Shown: one piece after another, positions 25,796 to 38,722 of the stretch
Numbering within the stretch: position 1 is the stretch's first letter
How the letters are laid out: the number at the start of each line of letters is the position of its first letter
Assembly: GCF_000020325.1 (NCBI RefSeq)
Contig: NC_010730.1
Location: 1,447,501-1,511,500 of the forward strand
Direction of reading: 5' to 3'
DNA from: Sulfurihydrogenibium sp. YO3AOP1
GTDB taxonomy: Bacteria; Aquificota; Aquificia; Aquificales; Hydrogenothermaceae
DNA: 64,000 nucleotides
Made by a program: the position numbers and the translations under genes
Notes under the pieces: generated by a model
What the model saw: only the letters and a program-made list of their open reading frames with translations
Database searches by the model: none
Told to the model about the DNA's origin: nothing

Positions 25796-25854
25796 AAACT
25801 TACAAAAATTTTTGCAGCACTTTCATTTCAATTTTAAAAATTAACCTTTTGTAT

Positions 25855-26310
25855 CTAAATTTTTTTTTCAAAGCTTTTTATAAATTCTTCAAAATCTTTA
25901 ATGTCTTCAAATCCATCAAATACAGATACAAATCTAAGATAAGATACAGGGTCTAACTCTTTGAGTCTGTTTTTAACTAAGTCTCCAATTTCTGCAGAAC
26001 TAACTTTTAATTTTCCTTCATCAAGAAGATATTTTTCTATGTCGTCTGCTATCTGCTTGATCTGCTCTTGCGTAATTGGTCTGTTTTTGGATGCAAGCAG
26101 TATTCCTCTGATAATTTTTTCTTTATTAAATGGTTCTACTGTATTATTTTTCTTGATAACTTCTATATGCTCTTCTTCAATTCTTTCGTAGGTTGTAAAT
26201 CTGTATCCACAGTTTAAACATTCTCTTCTTCTTTTTATAACAACGCCTTCTTTTGATTGTCTTGTTTCTAAAACCTTATCATTGAGACTTCCGCATTTAG
26301 GACACTTCAT
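25855..26310 (-). CDS. nrdR: Transcriptional repressor NrdR
   Basis: 151 residues, full length. The zinc ribbon [16 protein letters not shown]...[17 protein letters not shown] is at 3-46 and the ATP-cone ([20 protein letters not shown] onward) at about 51-140. NrdR senses ATP/dATP and represses ribonucleotide reductase genes by binding NrdR boxes. Its start overlaps the stop of hemL (ATGA), so it is translated with it. No nrd gene is in this window. Confidence 0.96.
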   Translation of the reverse strand: MKCPKCGSLNDKVLETRQSKEGVVIKRRRECLNCGYRFTTYERIEEEHIEVIKKNNTVEPFNKEKIIRGILLASKNRPITQEQIKQIADDIEKYLLDEGKLKVSSAEIGDLVKNRLKELDPVSYLRFVSVFDGFEDIKDFEEFIKSFEKKI

Positions 26311-27593
26311 GATAGTTGCTTAAAGCACTCATAAGCTTTATTTAATGTATCTTCTAAATCTCTTTGACTATGTGCTGTGCTTAAAAAAAAGGCTTCAAAT
26401 TGTGATGCAGGTAAGTATATTCCTTTTTCAAGCATACAACGGAAGAATTTTGCAAACTTTTTCGTGTCGGAGGTTTTAGCCGTCGCAAAGTCTACAACTT
26501 CTTTATCTGTGAAGAATACGGTTATCATAGATCCAACCCTGTTAACTACAACCGGGACTCCTGTTTCCTGGGAGATTTTTTTAAATCCTTCTTCCAAAAA
26601 TCTTCCTTTTTCATTAAGCTCTTGGTATGGATTTAGTTGTTTTAAAAGCTGAAGCTGTGTTAAACCTGCAGCCATTGCTAATGGGTTTCCAGACAGTGTT
26701 CCAGCTTGATATACAGGTCCAACCGGTGCTACGTACTCCATAATTTCTCCTTTTCCACCGTAAGCACCAACAGGCAACCCACCACCTATTACTTTTCCAA
26801 AAGTTGTTAAATCCGGTTCTATATCGTAAAGTTCCTGAGCTCCCCCATATGAGAGTCTAAATCCTGTCATAACTTCATCAAAAATAAGTAAAGCCCCGTA
26901 TTTTCTTGTAATTTCTCTCAGTTTTTGATGGTATTCTTTAGATGGAGCTACAACCCCCATATTTCCAGCTACTGGTTCAATGATTACACAAGCAATATCG
27001 TCTCCATATTTTTCAAATGCTTCTTCAACGGCTTCTATATTATTGTATGGTAAAACTATTGTTAAACTTGCTAATTCTTCCGGTATTCCGGGAGTTCCTG
27101 GTATTCCAAGAGTTGCCACCCCTGAGCCGGCAGAAACTAATAAACTATCTCCATGTCCATGATAACATCCATCAAATTTTATTATTTTCTTTCTTTTTGT
27201 GTAGCCTCTTGCAAGTCTGATTGCACTCATCGTAGCTTCTGTTCCTGAGTTTACAAATCTTACCATCTCGACAGATTTAACAGCATCTATTACAGCTTTA
27301 GCCATCTCTACTTCAAGTTCAGTTGGTGCTCCAAAGCTTGTTCCATAGTTAGAAATCTGTTTTATTGCGTTTATAACCTGGTCGTGAGCATGCCCTAAAA
27401 TCAACGGCCCCCAAGACAAAACATAATCTATATATTCATTGTCATCAACATCCCAAATTCTGCATCCCTTTCCTTTTTTTATGAAAATCGGGTCTGCTTC
27501 AACAGCTTTAAAAGCTCTAACTGGAGAATTTACACCACCAACCAAGTATTTTTGTGCTTCTTGAAAAAGTTCTTTAGATTTTTGATTGTTCAT
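26307..27593 (-). CDS. hemL: Glutamate-1-semialdehyde 2,1-aminomutase
   Basis: PLP-dependent enzyme that forms 5-aminolevulinate in the C5 haem pathway. Class III aminotransferase markers are present: [40 protein letters not shown], and the PLP lysine in [16 protein letters not shown]. 428 residues. The ATG at 27593 has GGAGG five bases upstream and is preferred over an in-frame TTG that overlaps that site. Upstream lies a repeat-filled gap of about 400 bases with an ATTATA (minus TATAAT) at 27625-27630 that may be its -10 element. Confidence 0.97.
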   Translation of the reverse strand: MNNQKSKELFQEAQKYLVGGVNSPVRAFKAVEADPIFIKKGKGCRIWDVDDNEYIDYVLSWGPLILGHAHDQVINAIKQISNYGTSFGAPTELEVEMAKAVIDAVKSVEMVRFVNSGTEATMSAIRLARGYTKRKKIIKFDGCYHGHGDSLLVSAGSGVATLGIPGTPGIPEELASLTIVLPYNNIEAVEEAFEKYGDDIACVIIEPVAGNMGVVAPSKEYHQKLREITRKYGALLIFDEVMTGFRLSYGGAQELYDIEPDLTTFGKVIGGGLPVGAYGGKGEIMEYVAPVGPVYQAGTLSGNPLAMAAGLTQLQLLKQLNPYQELNEKGRFLEEGFKKISQETGVPVVVNRVGSMITVFFTDKEVVDFATAKTSDTKKFAKFFRCMLEKGIYLPASQFEAFFLSTAHSQRDLEDTLNKAYECFKQLS

Positions 27594-27605
27594 CAAATCC
27601 TCCAA

Positions 27606-27998
27606 TTGGAAAAAGTTAGTAAATATTATAGCTTAAGATTGATTTTATGCTGATTCTAAACTTAAAATTATACCTTGGAATGAGAAAATAGTAATTAATT
27701 TTTATAGAATTTAAATACATCTTGGGGGGTGAGAAATTAGCGGTTTTTATAAAATTTAAAAAATGAGATCCTTCGGGCTAAAGCCCTCAGGATGACAAAA
27801 ACAATACAATAATGTCATTCTGAGCGTCAGCGAAGAATCTCAGTCCTTTTACCTCTCACTTACTCATTGTATTGGCAATTCATGAATTGCCTCTACTCAT
27901 TTTCTCGCTCTTTTAAAGAGGAGATCGTTTGACCTTACGGCCTTAGGATGATGGACAAAACAAACATGATGAAATTTTTACAACACTCTCAGCTTCAT
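27606..27998. repeat. Gap filled with dispersed repeats and an 18-bp palindrome
   Basis: No gene. From 27717: forward unit (GTGAGAAATTAGCGG...GAGATCCTTCGGGCTAAAGCCCTCAGGATGACA), inverted half at about 27811-27842 (TGTCATTCTGAGCG...GAAGAATCTCAG), the perfect palindrome GGCAATTCATGAATTGCC at 27874-27891, and another forward unit at about 27917-27957 that has drifted (GAGATCGTTTGACCTTACGG). Confidence 0.8.
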
Positions 27999-30784
<2,786 letters not shown>

Positions 30785-31573
30785 CCGGTTTTCCGATTTC
30801 TGGTTTTGATTGTACTTCTATTATATCTAAATTGTTATTTTGGCACATCTTTATTATCTTTTCTTTCTCATCTTTAAAAATTCCTGAAATAAGCCAGTAT
30901 TTTTTAAATTTATCCTTTAAGTCTTTGAAATATTTATCAAAAATTTCCATTTGCAGGTTTGATAAAACTACATCGTAGGTCTTTGAAATGTCTTCTATAC
31001 TTCCTTGCCAGCAATTTATAGAAACTCCATTTTCCCAAGCATTTATTTTACACTCTTCAACTGCTTCTCTTTCTATATCTATTGCGTCAACCTCTGCACC
31101 AAATTTAGCTGCTGCTATGGATAAAATTCCGGTTCCACATCCCACGTCAATTACTTTATCTCCTTGTGAAACATACTTAGGAATTAAAGAAAGCATTATT
31201 TGAGTTGAAGGGTGAAGTCCTGTTCCAAAAGCCATGGCAATTTTTAATCTTATAGGAATTAAATCTTTTCCTTCGTATATTTCCCATTCTGGCAAGATAA
31301 TAAAAGGTGGTATTTCAATCGGTTTAAAATTTTCTTTCCAGACTTCTTCCCAGTTTTCTTCTTTTATATCTTCTTCTAATACTATTTTTCCGGCTCCTAA
31401 ATCTTCAAAAATATTGTTTATCATAGATTTTATCTCTTCATAGGTTGAATCTTCGGAGTATATCGCAAAATAAACTTCTTTTTCATTTTTGTTTAATATC
31501 TCTACACCATAGCCATTTAATTCTACTAAAAAGACCTCAAATAAATCCGACGGTATTTCACAAACGAATTTTT

Positions 31574-31996
31574 TCATTTTTCATCCTTTTTTTTGTATTT
31601 TTTATAAATATACTCTTCGACTTTTACAATTTCCACTTTTGGTATATGCACCAATGCTTCATTTTGTTTTTCTACATCTGAGCTGTATCTTGTTTTTATC
31701 TCTTCTTTTAAGTAATTAAGTAAAAAATCTATCTGTTTTTGAAGTTCTTCTATTTGGTTTTTCATCTGTAAAATCGCATCTACGCCGGCAAGGTTAACTC
31801 CAAGCTCTCTAGTTAAAAATAGAATAAACTCCAATCTTTCTAAATCTTTTTCTGAATACATTCTTGTTTTTCCTTTTGTTCTTGACGGTACAAGCAAACC
31901 TTCCCTCTCGTACAATCTTAGTGTTTGCGGATGTATATTATACATCTTTGCTACTGTTCCTATCATAAACAACGGCTCTTCTTTTCTTGTCTTCAT
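31574..31996 (-). CDS. hspR: MerR-family heat-shock regulator, HspR-like
   Basis: 140 residues from ATG 31996, chosen because GAGGTGG lies close upstream (a GTG three codons earlier overlaps that site). N-terminal MerR winged helix: LFMIGTVAKMYNIHPQTLRLYEREGLLVPSRT, then RMYSEKDLERLEFI. A coiled-coil follows (ILQMKNQIEELQKQIDFLL). HspR represses dnaK/dnaJ-type operons through HAIR inverted repeats, usually with DnaK as co-repressor. It follows dnaJ by 22 bases, the classical arrangement. I did not find a HAIR repeat upstream of dnaJ. Confidence 0.9.
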   Translation of the reverse strand: MKTRKEEPLFMIGTVAKMYNIHPQTLRLYEREGLLVPSRTKGKTRMYSEKDLERLEFILFLTRELGVNLAGVDAILQMKNQIEELQKQIDFLLNYLKEEIKTRYSSDVEKQNEALVHIPKVEIVKVEEYIYKKYKKKDEK

Positions 31997-32018
31997 GGCT
32001 TCCACCTCTTAATAAAAG

Positions 32019-33158
32019 TTATAATTTTTGATAAAAACGTTGATTTATTTTTTGGTCTTTTCCCAAAAAATCTATACATTTTTGACTATCTTTTGATAAT
32101 TCTTCTATCTTTGGAATAATAACATTGAACTGTAAAATCAGGTCACCATAACCTGATTGTTTAAGCCTTGGCATACCCTTTCCTTGTATTCTTAACGTAT
32201 CTCCAGGCTGTGTTCCGGAAGGTACTTTAACCTTTTCTGTTTTACCATTGATTAGCGGTATTTCTAACTCTGTACCTGCTATTGCTTCAGCAACGGCTAA
32301 ATTAACATTCAGATAAAGATTATCTCCTCTTCTTTCAAAAAGAGGATGTGGTTTAACATTAACTACTACCCATAAATCCCCAGGAATTCCGCCAAATCTT
32401 CCACTGTGTCCTTTTCCCGGTATTCTTAATTTACTACCATTATCTACTCCCGGTGGAACTCTAACCTTAACTTTTTCTTTTTTGATAACAAGTCCTCTTC
32501 CATTACATACCGGACAAGGCTCTTGCAATACTCCTGTTCCGCCACAAGTTGGACAGGTTTGAGATATTCTCATAAATCCACCAAGACTTTGATATATTTC
32601 TCCGATTCCACCACAGGTTGGACATGTTTTTACATCTGAACCGGCTTTAACGCCAGTCCCACCGCATGCTTCACAAATTACATAACGTGGCACTTCAAGC
32701 TCTATAGTTGTACCGTTGTAAGCATCTTCTAAGGATATTGTTATAGTCTGATAAATATCAGCTCCATCTTCTCTTTGCTGATAAGCTTTTCTTCTACCTT
32801 GCGAAGAAGCTCTTCTTCCACCACCGCCAAAGAATCCAAAAATATCATCTAAATCTCTGAAAATATCTTCTAAATTAACGCCACTTCTTGCACCAAAACC
32901 TGCAAAATCTTCATAATTTACCCCGCCTCCACTTAAACCTGCATGACCAAACTGGTCGTATATCTTTCTTTTCTCAGGGTCTGAAAGTACTTGATATGCT
33001 TCGTTTATTTCTTTAAATTTCTCTTCTGCTTCAGGATTGTTTGGGTTTAAATCCGGATGATATTTTCTTGCTAATTTTCTATAAGCTTTCTTTATTTCAT
33101 CTTGAGTTGCATTTCTACTTACACCTAAGACTTCATAATAATCTCTTTTTTGCTCCAT
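32019..33158 (-). CDS. dnaJ: Chaperone DnaJ (Hsp40)
   Basis: 379 residues. J domain at 1-70 with the HPD motif (RKYHPDLNP); Gly/Phe-rich linker ([10 protein letters not shown]); zinc region with four CxxCxGxG repeats ([32 protein letters not shown]); and the C-terminal peptide-binding domains. It delivers unfolded clients to DnaK. No dnaK or grpE is present in the window. First gene of a five-gene run, with its own promoter at 33192-33219. Confidence 0.98.
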   Translation of the reverse strand: MEQKRDYYEVLGVSRNATQDEIKKAYRKLARKYHPDLNPNNPEAEEKFKEINEAYQVLSDPEKRKIYDQFGHAGLSGGGVNYEDFAGFGARSGVNLEDIFRDLDDIFGFFGGGGRRASSQGRRKAYQQREDGADIYQTITISLEDAYNGTTIELEVPRYVICEACGGTGVKAGSDVKTCPTCGGIGEIYQSLGGFMRISQTCPTCGGTGVLQEPCPVCNGRGLVIKKEKVKVRVPPGVDNGSKLRIPGKGHSGRFGGIPGDLWVVVNVKPHPLFERRGDNLYLNVNLAVAEAIAGTELEIPLINGKTEKVKVPSGTQPGDTLRIQGKGMPRLKQSGYGDLILQFNVIIPKIEELSKDSQKCIDFLGKDQKINQRFYQKL

Positions 33159-33191
33159 TGGAAACCTCTTTTTAAATTATTGATAAATAAT

Positions 33192-33219
33192 AATATAATG
33201 TTTAGTGTGTTATTGTCAA
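33192..33219 (-). promoter_or_regulatory. Sigma70-type promoter of dnaJ
   Basis: On the minus strand TTGACA (33219-33214) and TATATT (33197-33192) are 16 bases apart, and the -10 lies about 34 bases before the ATG. No HAIR-type repeat is apparent nearby. Confidence 0.6.
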
Positions 33220-33516
33220 GTTGATTAATATTTGAAATATTAAATAGTGAAAAGTGAGAGGTTGATGGATGTTGGAGCAATTCATGAATTGCCAGTACGT
33301 TGAATAATTGAAAGATAAAAGGACAGAGTTTCTTTGCCGGCTGCAGAATAATAAAAAAGTTATCCTTTCTCTAATGCTTATCATTCAATCTTTCTCTGTC
33401 ATCCTGAGGCCGTAAGACCGAAGGATCTCATTTTTAAATTTTACAAAAACCACCAATTTCTCACCCAAAGTATATTTTTTGTATAATATTTACATCTTGC
33501 ATTAAAGGATACTAAA
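33220..33516. repeat. Gap with dispersed repeats between dnaJ and the dnaQ-like gene
   Basis: Divergent intergenic region. Contains the palindrome GCAATTCATGAATTGC (33277-33292; also at 27874), a degraded unit near 33325-33350 (TTTCTTTGCCGGCTGCAGAAT), and an inverted full unit at about 33393-33470 (TGTCATCCTGAGGCC...GAAGGATCTCATTTTT, ending CCAATTTCTCACCC). TATAAT at 33482-33487 may be the -10 for the rightward gene; no good -35 is seen. Confidence 0.75.
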
Positions 33517-34134
33517 ATGATTAACTTAACTATAGAAGAAGCAACGTTTACAGTAGTAGACTTAGAAACAACAGGACTAAATCCTAAAACAAGCGAGATA
33601 ATAGAAATTGCCGCAATTAAGGTTGAAGGCAGTGTCATCACTGAAAAATTTCATACATTAGTAAAGCCATCAATTGGATTTATTCCGGAGCATATTACAA
33701 AGCTTACAGGAATCACAAACCCTTTAGTAATAGATAAACCAAAGATAGAACAGGTTTTTCCACATTTTTTAGAATTTACTAAAAACTCAATTATCATAGC
33801 CCATAATGCTAAATTTGATATATCATTTTTAAATGAAGCATCACTTCAATTGACAGGAAAGCTTATTCAAAATCCTGTAATATGCACTTTGGTTCTTGCA
33901 AATAGATTGTTTCCGGATTTAAAAAGTAAATCACTTACTAACTTAGCTTATCATTTTAACATTCCTTACCATAGGAAGCACAGAGCTTTGGCAGATGCAG
34001 AAGTTACTTATGAGCTTTTTAAAAAGTTTGTTGATTATCTTCAAAACTATAAAGTTGATAAAGTTATTGATTTAATAAGACTTTCTAATGGTAAAGATTT
34101 AAAACTGCCATCAAAAAGGAGAAGGTATGTTTAA
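33517..34134 (+). CDS. DnaQ-like 3'-5' exonuclease
   Basis: 205 residues. DEDDh exonuclease: Exo I VVDLETTGLNP, Exo II IIAHNAKFDISFLN, Exo III HRALADAEVTYEL. This is the fold of DNA polymerase III epsilon proofreading subunits; without a matching alpha subunit nearby, it may be the replicative proofreader or a general exonuclease. AAAGGA lies nine bases upstream. It overlaps proC by eight bases. Confidence 0.88.
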   Translation: MINLTIEEATFTVVDLETTGLNPKTSEIIEIAAIKVEGSVITEKFHTLVKPSIGFIPEHITKLTGITNPLVIDKPKIEQVFPHFLEFTKNSIIIAHNAKFDISFLNEASLQLTGKLIQNPVICTLVLANRLFPDLKSKSLTNLAYHFNIPYHRKHRALADAEVTYELFKKFVDYLQNYKVDKVIDLIRLSNGKDLKLPSKRRRYV

Positions 34135-34915
34135 GATAGGAATCATTGGCGTTGGAAATATGGGAGAAGCCATTTTAAAAGGTCTGATTGAAAAAGCAGG
34201 TATAAATGGACCGGAAATTGTCATCACAGATATTAATCAAGTCAGAGTAAAAGATATTATAGAAAAATACAATGTAGCCGGTGCTGATATAAGAAAGGTT
34301 GTAAATCTGTCTGAAATAATATTTCTTGCAGTAAAGCCAAAAGACATTGAAAGCACTTTGGAGCCGGTTAAGGATTTATTTAAAGAAAATCAGATATTGA
34401 TATCGGTTTTAGCCGGTATAAAAATAGAAAAGATAAAAAAGCTTGCTGAAAAGCCCTTGATAGTTAGAATCATGCCAAACACTCCTGCCTTGATTGGTGA
34501 AGGTGTGATTGGTGTTAGCTTTGAAAAAAATACAGAAAAAAAAGATTATATTCTAAGCTTGCTTAAAACTTTGGGAGAAGTTTATGAGGTTAAAGAAGAG
34601 TTGTTAGATGTAATCACAGGTTTGTCCGGAAGTGGTCCTGCTTATGTGTTTAATTTTATTGATGCTTTGGCTCAAGGTGGGGTTAAAATGGGGTTATCTT
34701 ATGATATGGCTTTAAAAATTGCAACCCAAACAGTCTTAGGCTCTGCTAAATTACTAAAAGAATCCGGTCAGCATCCGGCGGTTTTAAGGGATATGGTGAC
34801 TTCTCCGGCGGGAACGACTATTTATGGCTTACACGAGCTTGAAAAGAAAAATTTTAAAGATGCCGTAATGTCTGCGGTAGAATCTGCAACAAAGAGAAGT
34901 AAGGAATTGAGTTAG
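34127..34915 (+). CDS. proC: Pyrroline-5-carboxylate reductase
   Basis: 262 residues, final step of proline synthesis, NAD(P)H-dependent. The Rossmann start KIGIIGVGNMGEAILKGL, the MPNTPALIGEG segment, and the C-terminal signature SGSGPAYVFNFIDALAQGGVKMGL, with LRDMVTSPAGTTIYGLHELE, are all present. AAGGAGAAGG is upstream inside the dnaQ-like gene. Its end overlaps the oppositely directed helicase gene by four bases. Confidence 0.97.
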   Translation: MFKIGIIGVGNMGEAILKGLIEKAGINGPEIVITDINQVRVKDIIEKYNVAGADIRKVVNLSEIIFLAVKPKDIESTLEPVKDLFKENQILISVLAGIKIEKIKKLAEKPLIVRIMPNTPALIGEGVIGVSFEKNTEKKDYILSLLKTLGEVYEVKEELLDVITGLSGSGPAYVFNFIDALAQGGVKMGLSYDMALKIATQTVLGSAKLLKESGQHPAVLRDMVTSPAGTTIYGLHELEKKNFKDAVMSAVESATKRSKELS

Positions 34916-37900
34916 GGAATTAGGTTTTCTTTTAACTCCCTTTTAATTCTATCTAATTCTTCCTTCATAATAGGATTACTTGAATCTAACCATCCGTTAA
35001 TATACCATTTGTAATATGGTGTATGGATTATTTTCCATCCAGCTCTTTTTAACCTTTCTGCTCTTTCTATATGCCAATCAGCATAATTAATATTTTGTAA
35101 ACCTGCCATTTCATAATGATATGGTCCGTCAACTTCTAATGCAATAAACTTTTTATTTTTTCTGTTGTATAATACAAAGTCCAGCCTATAGCCACAGGTT
35201 TCATATTGGTTATATATTCTTATATCTGCATCATAATTTTTATTTATTTCGTTTACTATATCTTTTAAGTAGTTGTAAACAAATTCTTCTAATTCCGAGT
35301 CAAATTTAGATTTATCTAAGGAAGCATTTTCTGTATCAATGTCTTTTCTGTCTATGTTTTCTATGCTTTCAAAGTGTATGATGTATTCCTTAGTCAAATG
35401 GAAGTTTTCAGGAATTCCACCATAAACTAAAAACGTAAAATATTTTGCTCTACTTGTAGCAACATTAAATCTATTTTTATTTTCATAATGGTTTTTACTT
35501 CTTGTACATGTCTCATCTAAAGCAAGTGATATAATCATTACATCTTTCTCATGACCCTGAAACTCTTCCGGCGTTCCTATTAGTATATCTTCAAAGCCAT
35601 ATTCATAGCTTCTAATTCTCAAACTATCCACTTGGTCTCTTGTAAATGATAATACCCCTATTGAAAAATTTTCTGGAACATAATCTGGTAAAACAACTTC
35701 TTTATATCTCCTGTGTGTTTTTAGACTTTCAATAATTTTAAATACTTCATTTATTTCTTCTTCAACAACATTAAATTTTAAATGCCTTTTACCATTGACT
35801 TTGACACTTTTAAATGCTTTGTCTTCTAAATTCGGATTTTTTGTCATTATGTAGATCTTGTTTTCGTAAAATTTCTTTGATGTAAAGCTTGCCAAAGAAA
35901 AAACTGACCTAAAATGTTCATTTAACATGCTCTGAGCTTCTGCACTTATGTAGCTAAAAGATTCTCTATTTGATTTTTTATCAGAACCATCAGAAACTAA
36001 AAAATCTAAAATAGAAGATTTCGTTAATGTTAAATTCCTGCTTTCTGCTTGGTCGTAGCTCATGTTATTTGGTCTAAATTTTTCCCAAATATACCTATCT
36101 AATCTTTTACTAATAGAAAATCCTAACCCTGTAGCCTCAAGGCTTAGTTGTTTATGGTCTCCAACTACACAAATATGCTTACCTCTATAAAATACAGGAA
36201 TTATCTGAGCTAAATTTACCTGAGAGGATTCATCAACTACAACGATATCAAATAAATTTGGCTTCATAGGCAGTATTCTGTCTACGTTTGGAATATCTAC
36301 AATCCAAATATTAAAAATTTCCAATATATTTTCATAATTAACTTTTTCTTGAGCATTCTTTAATAAACGATCTTTTGCCCAATGAAAAACCTTCTTAAAA
36401 TTGGCTAAATCATTTTTATATTTTTGAGCATTTTCATAAATCTTAAGTAATAGCTTTAAATTTACCATCTCTTTTGAAACTTGCATTAACTGGCTTTTTA
36501 TATGATTTATCCGATTGACTAAATTTTGTATATCTCCAAATGATATAATCTTACTTTTTGCATATTGAATTTTATTATAATCGTCAATTATTTTTATCAA
36601 AGAATCTAAGAATAAAGATTGGCTAATATTTAAGAATTTCCTAAGCTCAAGCTCTTTGTGATAGTTTTTTAAAAATCTATAAAGAAATACTTTTCTTAAC
36701 TGCAAAAGTCTTGTATTTCCATATTTTTCTAATACTTTAAAAGTATTTTTATGAAGATTTAGCTCTTCAATTTCTATCCATTTTAAGTGATTGAGATAAT
36801 TTTTGATATTAAAAAATCCTTCCTCAAAAAATTTGACTTCATCATTTAAATCTTTTCTTATAGAGTAATATTTATGTTCCAATGCAAGATATTCTTTATA
36901 ATTTTTCTCTAATTCTTTTAACTCACTAATGTAATCTATTGCTCTTTTTCCCAAGTATCTTAATCTTTCTTTTAAATCATCTTTTATATTTAATCTCTCA
37001 ACAGCTTCTACATTTTCTTTCATTCTTCTTTTGTATTCATCATAGTAATAAATAAATGGAATAATGTTATTTTTTTCTAAAATTTCTGTTAGCTTTTCAA
37101 ATAGAACCTTAATGGCAGGTGGTTTCTGAGAAACGATTAGAATTTTTTTATCAAGCAAAATGGACAACAAAGCTAATGCAGTTATTGTATGGCTTTTACC
37201 GGTTCCCGGAGGTCCTTGTATGTAAGAAATTTCATAATTTATTGCATTTTCAATAGCATTTTTCTGACTTTCCGAAAGTTGCAAAGGAATTAAATATTCA
37301 TAGTCTTCAAGTTTAAAATTGTTAACTTTATCTAAATTTATCTTTTCTTCAAAGGCTGATACAAAAAGTTTCTTTAATGTACTGTTTTTAAAATCTCCTT
37401 CTTCATTTATTTCTTGAATTAACAATTCTAAAGATTTGTAAGTTGATAGTTCAGAAGGAAAGGTGTTGACAAAAAAATAATTTCTATCTAAATAAAAGCT
37501 TTCTTTTTTATCAAGTATTTCTCCTATATTTTCTCTTTCTATTTTAATGCTTTGGTCTATCATAAGGTTAAATTTTTTAGGAATTTCTAAAATAACATCC
37601 TTTGCAAGGGTTTTTAAATCAAATAAATCATGCGATTCTTCAAGTTTGTCTTCTATGCTTTTTATAAAAGTTACTGCTTGTTCTAATTGGATAGAGTTTT
37701 CATTATCTTCTAAATTTTCAGATAAGTTATTAAAAAGGTCATAGTTTATAAATGGATCTCCAATATGAATATATATACTCCTATCCTCATCATCTACTTC
37801 TATTTCCAAATTAGTTATAAAAATAGGTCCAAAAGCTTTATTTGTATAACTTCCGTTATCTTTTATTACATATTTAAATAATCCGATACCTAAAAATATT

Positions 37901-38157
37901 GCTTGATTTAAACCGTCAATCTCTTTAAGCTTTTGCCTCAAAAACCAATACAGTTTTTCATCTGCTTCTTGATTAACTTTATAAGTTTCTCCTAAACTTA
38001 AGTTTTCATCAAAGTAGAAAAAAATATTTTCAAGATTTTTATTTTTATTTCTTGGTTTAGATTTAGCAAGATTTCCGAAATCAACTCTAACACCGATTTT
38101 TCTGCTTAACTCTTTTAAATATCCAATGTAATCTAAGATATATTGTTTATCATTCAT
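34912..38157 (-). CDS. SF1 helicase fused to a Vsr/MTES_1575-type nuclease
   Basis: 1081 residues. After about 290 unassigned residues comes an AAA_11/AAA_12-type superfamily 1 helicase: Walker A GPPGTGKSHT at 315-324, a long coiled insertion, Walker B VVVDESSQVN, VGDHKQLSLEATG, then EEFQGHEKDVMIISLALDE and RFNVATSRAK. The C-terminus is a PD-(D/E)xK nuclease: YRLDFVLYNRK and FIALEVDGPYHY, followed by RAERLKRAGWKIIHTPYYKW, as in REase_MTES_1575/DUF559 proteins. Such fusions are often phage-defence or DNA-processing effectors. Its start overlaps the 38154 gene (ATGA), so the pair is coupled. No methylase or other defence gene is adjacent. Confidence 0.85.
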   Translation of the reverse strand: MNDKQYILDYIGYLKELSRKIGVRVDFGNLAKSKPRNKNKNLENIFFYFDENLSLGETYKVNQEADEKLYWFLRQKLKEIDGLNQAIFLGIGLFKYVIKDNGSYTNKAFGPIFITNLEIEVDDEDRSIYIHIGDPFINYDLFNNLSENLEDNENSIQLEQAVTFIKSIEDKLEESHDLFDLKTLAKDVILEIPKKFNLMIDQSIKIERENIGEILDKKESFYLDRNYFFVNTFPSELSTYKSLELLIQEINEEGDFKNSTLKKLFVSAFEEKINLDKVNNFKLEDYEYLIPLQLSESQKNAIENAINYEISYIQGPPGTGKSHTITALALLSILLDKKILIVSQKPPAIKVLFEKLTEILEKNNIIPFIYYYDEYKRRMKENVEAVERLNIKDDLKERLRYLGKRAIDYISELKELEKNYKEYLALEHKYYSIRKDLNDEVKFFEEGFFNIKNYLNHLKWIEIEELNLHKNTFKVLEKYGNTRLLQLRKVFLYRFLKNYHKELELRKFLNISQSLFLDSLIKIIDDYNKIQYAKSKIISFGDIQNLVNRINHIKSQLMQVSKEMVNLKLLLKIYENAQKYKNDLANFKKVFHWAKDRLLKNAQEKVNYENILEIFNIWIVDIPNVDRILPMKPNLFDIVVVDESSQVNLAQIIPVFYRGKHICVVGDHKQLSLEATGLGFSISKRLDRYIWEKFRPNNMSYDQAESRNLTLTKSSILDFLVSDGSDKKSNRESFSYISAEAQSMLNEHFRSVFSLASFTSKKFYENKIYIMTKNPNLEDKAFKSVKVNGKRHLKFNVVEEEINEVFKIIESLKTHRRYKEVVLPDYVPENFSIGVLSFTRDQVDSLRIRSYEYGFEDILIGTPEEFQGHEKDVMIISLALDETCTRSKNHYENKNRFNVATSRAKYFTFLVYGGIPENFHLTKEYIIHFESIENIDRKDIDTENASLDKSKFDSELEEFVYNYLKDIVNEINKNYDADIRIYNQYETCGYRLDFVLYNRKNKKFIALEVDGPYHYEMAGLQNINYADWHIERAERLKRAGWKIIHTPYYKWYINGWLDSSNPIMKEELDRIKRELKENLIP

Positions 38158-38678
38158 CTTAAATCTTCCTCTGTTAATGGCTCTTTAAGAAGTTTAATAA
38201 TATGCTCAATTTTCTTCTCAAGTTCTTGAATCTTTTTATAATTTTCTTCTACTTCTTTAAATAATTCTTCGTATTTTGACTGTGTTAAATCTGTAATTTC
38301 TTTTTCAAATTCTTTTAAAATTGAACCGGTTTTCATAAGAAGATTAATGGTGTATTCCATCCTATCTTTATTTTCTATCATTTTTTCGTCTATGCTTTTA
38401 TGCTTTGATTCTATATTAATTAAAATATCCTTATGAAGTTTGCTAAGTTCTGTTTTAAATTCATTCTTGTTCTCATTAATAAGTGTTTCAAAGTGTTGAA
38501 AGCCTTTTTGAATTTGCTGAATATTTAAAACAATCTGACTTATAATATTTGTATAATTTGACAACTCTTTTAAAATTGAGTTTTTCTCTTTCTCGATCTT
38601 AAAATAGGTAAAGATATTCAAAACAATCGAAATTAACAGTAAAATTAATACAGCAATCAATATTATTTCTAAGGACAT
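38154..38678 (-). CDS. Membrane-anchored coiled-coil protein, partner of the helicase-nuclease
   Basis: 174 residues. One N-terminal membrane helix (IILIAVLILLLISIVLNIF) followed by a continuous charged coiled coil (NIQQIQKGFQHFETLINENK, EEVEENYKKIQELEKKIEHI). The layout is like the N-terminus of RmuC but the nuclease part is absent. No catalytic motif. Because it overlaps the helicase-nuclease by four bases, it may tether or trigger that enzyme at the membrane; this is inferred from context. Confidence 0.7.
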   Translation of the reverse strand: MSLEIILIAVLILLLISIVLNIFTYFKIEKEKNSILKELSNYTNIISQIVLNIQQIQKGFQHFETLINENKNEFKTELSKLHKDILINIESKHKSIDEKMIENKDRMEYTINLLMKTGSILKEFEKEITDLTQSKYEELFKEVEENYKKIQELEKKIEHIIKLLKEPLTEEDLR

Positions 38679-38722
38679 ATTTACCCCCGCATATTTAAAA
38701 ATATTTGCTAAATTTTAAAAAA

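Larger units (their letters stand above)
25165..25854. other. Gap after the island: IS remnant, CRISPR-like repeats, dispersed repeat
   Basis: No gene found. It contains, in order, the IS3-end relic (25244-25299), two degenerate direct repeats (25386 and 25448), an AT-rich unassigned stretch (25480-25710) and one copy of the dispersed palindromic repeat (25711-25795, inner part GAGATCCTTCAGCC...CTCAGGATGACAGA). A 31-codon open frame from the ATG at 25274 is within the relic and is not believed. Confidence 0.5.

Noticed and set aside
33160-33230. HAIR operator (CTTGAGT-N7-ACTCAAG) for HspR upstream of dnaJ
   Set aside because: Only a sigma70-type promoter is visible there; no inverted repeat of that type could be found.
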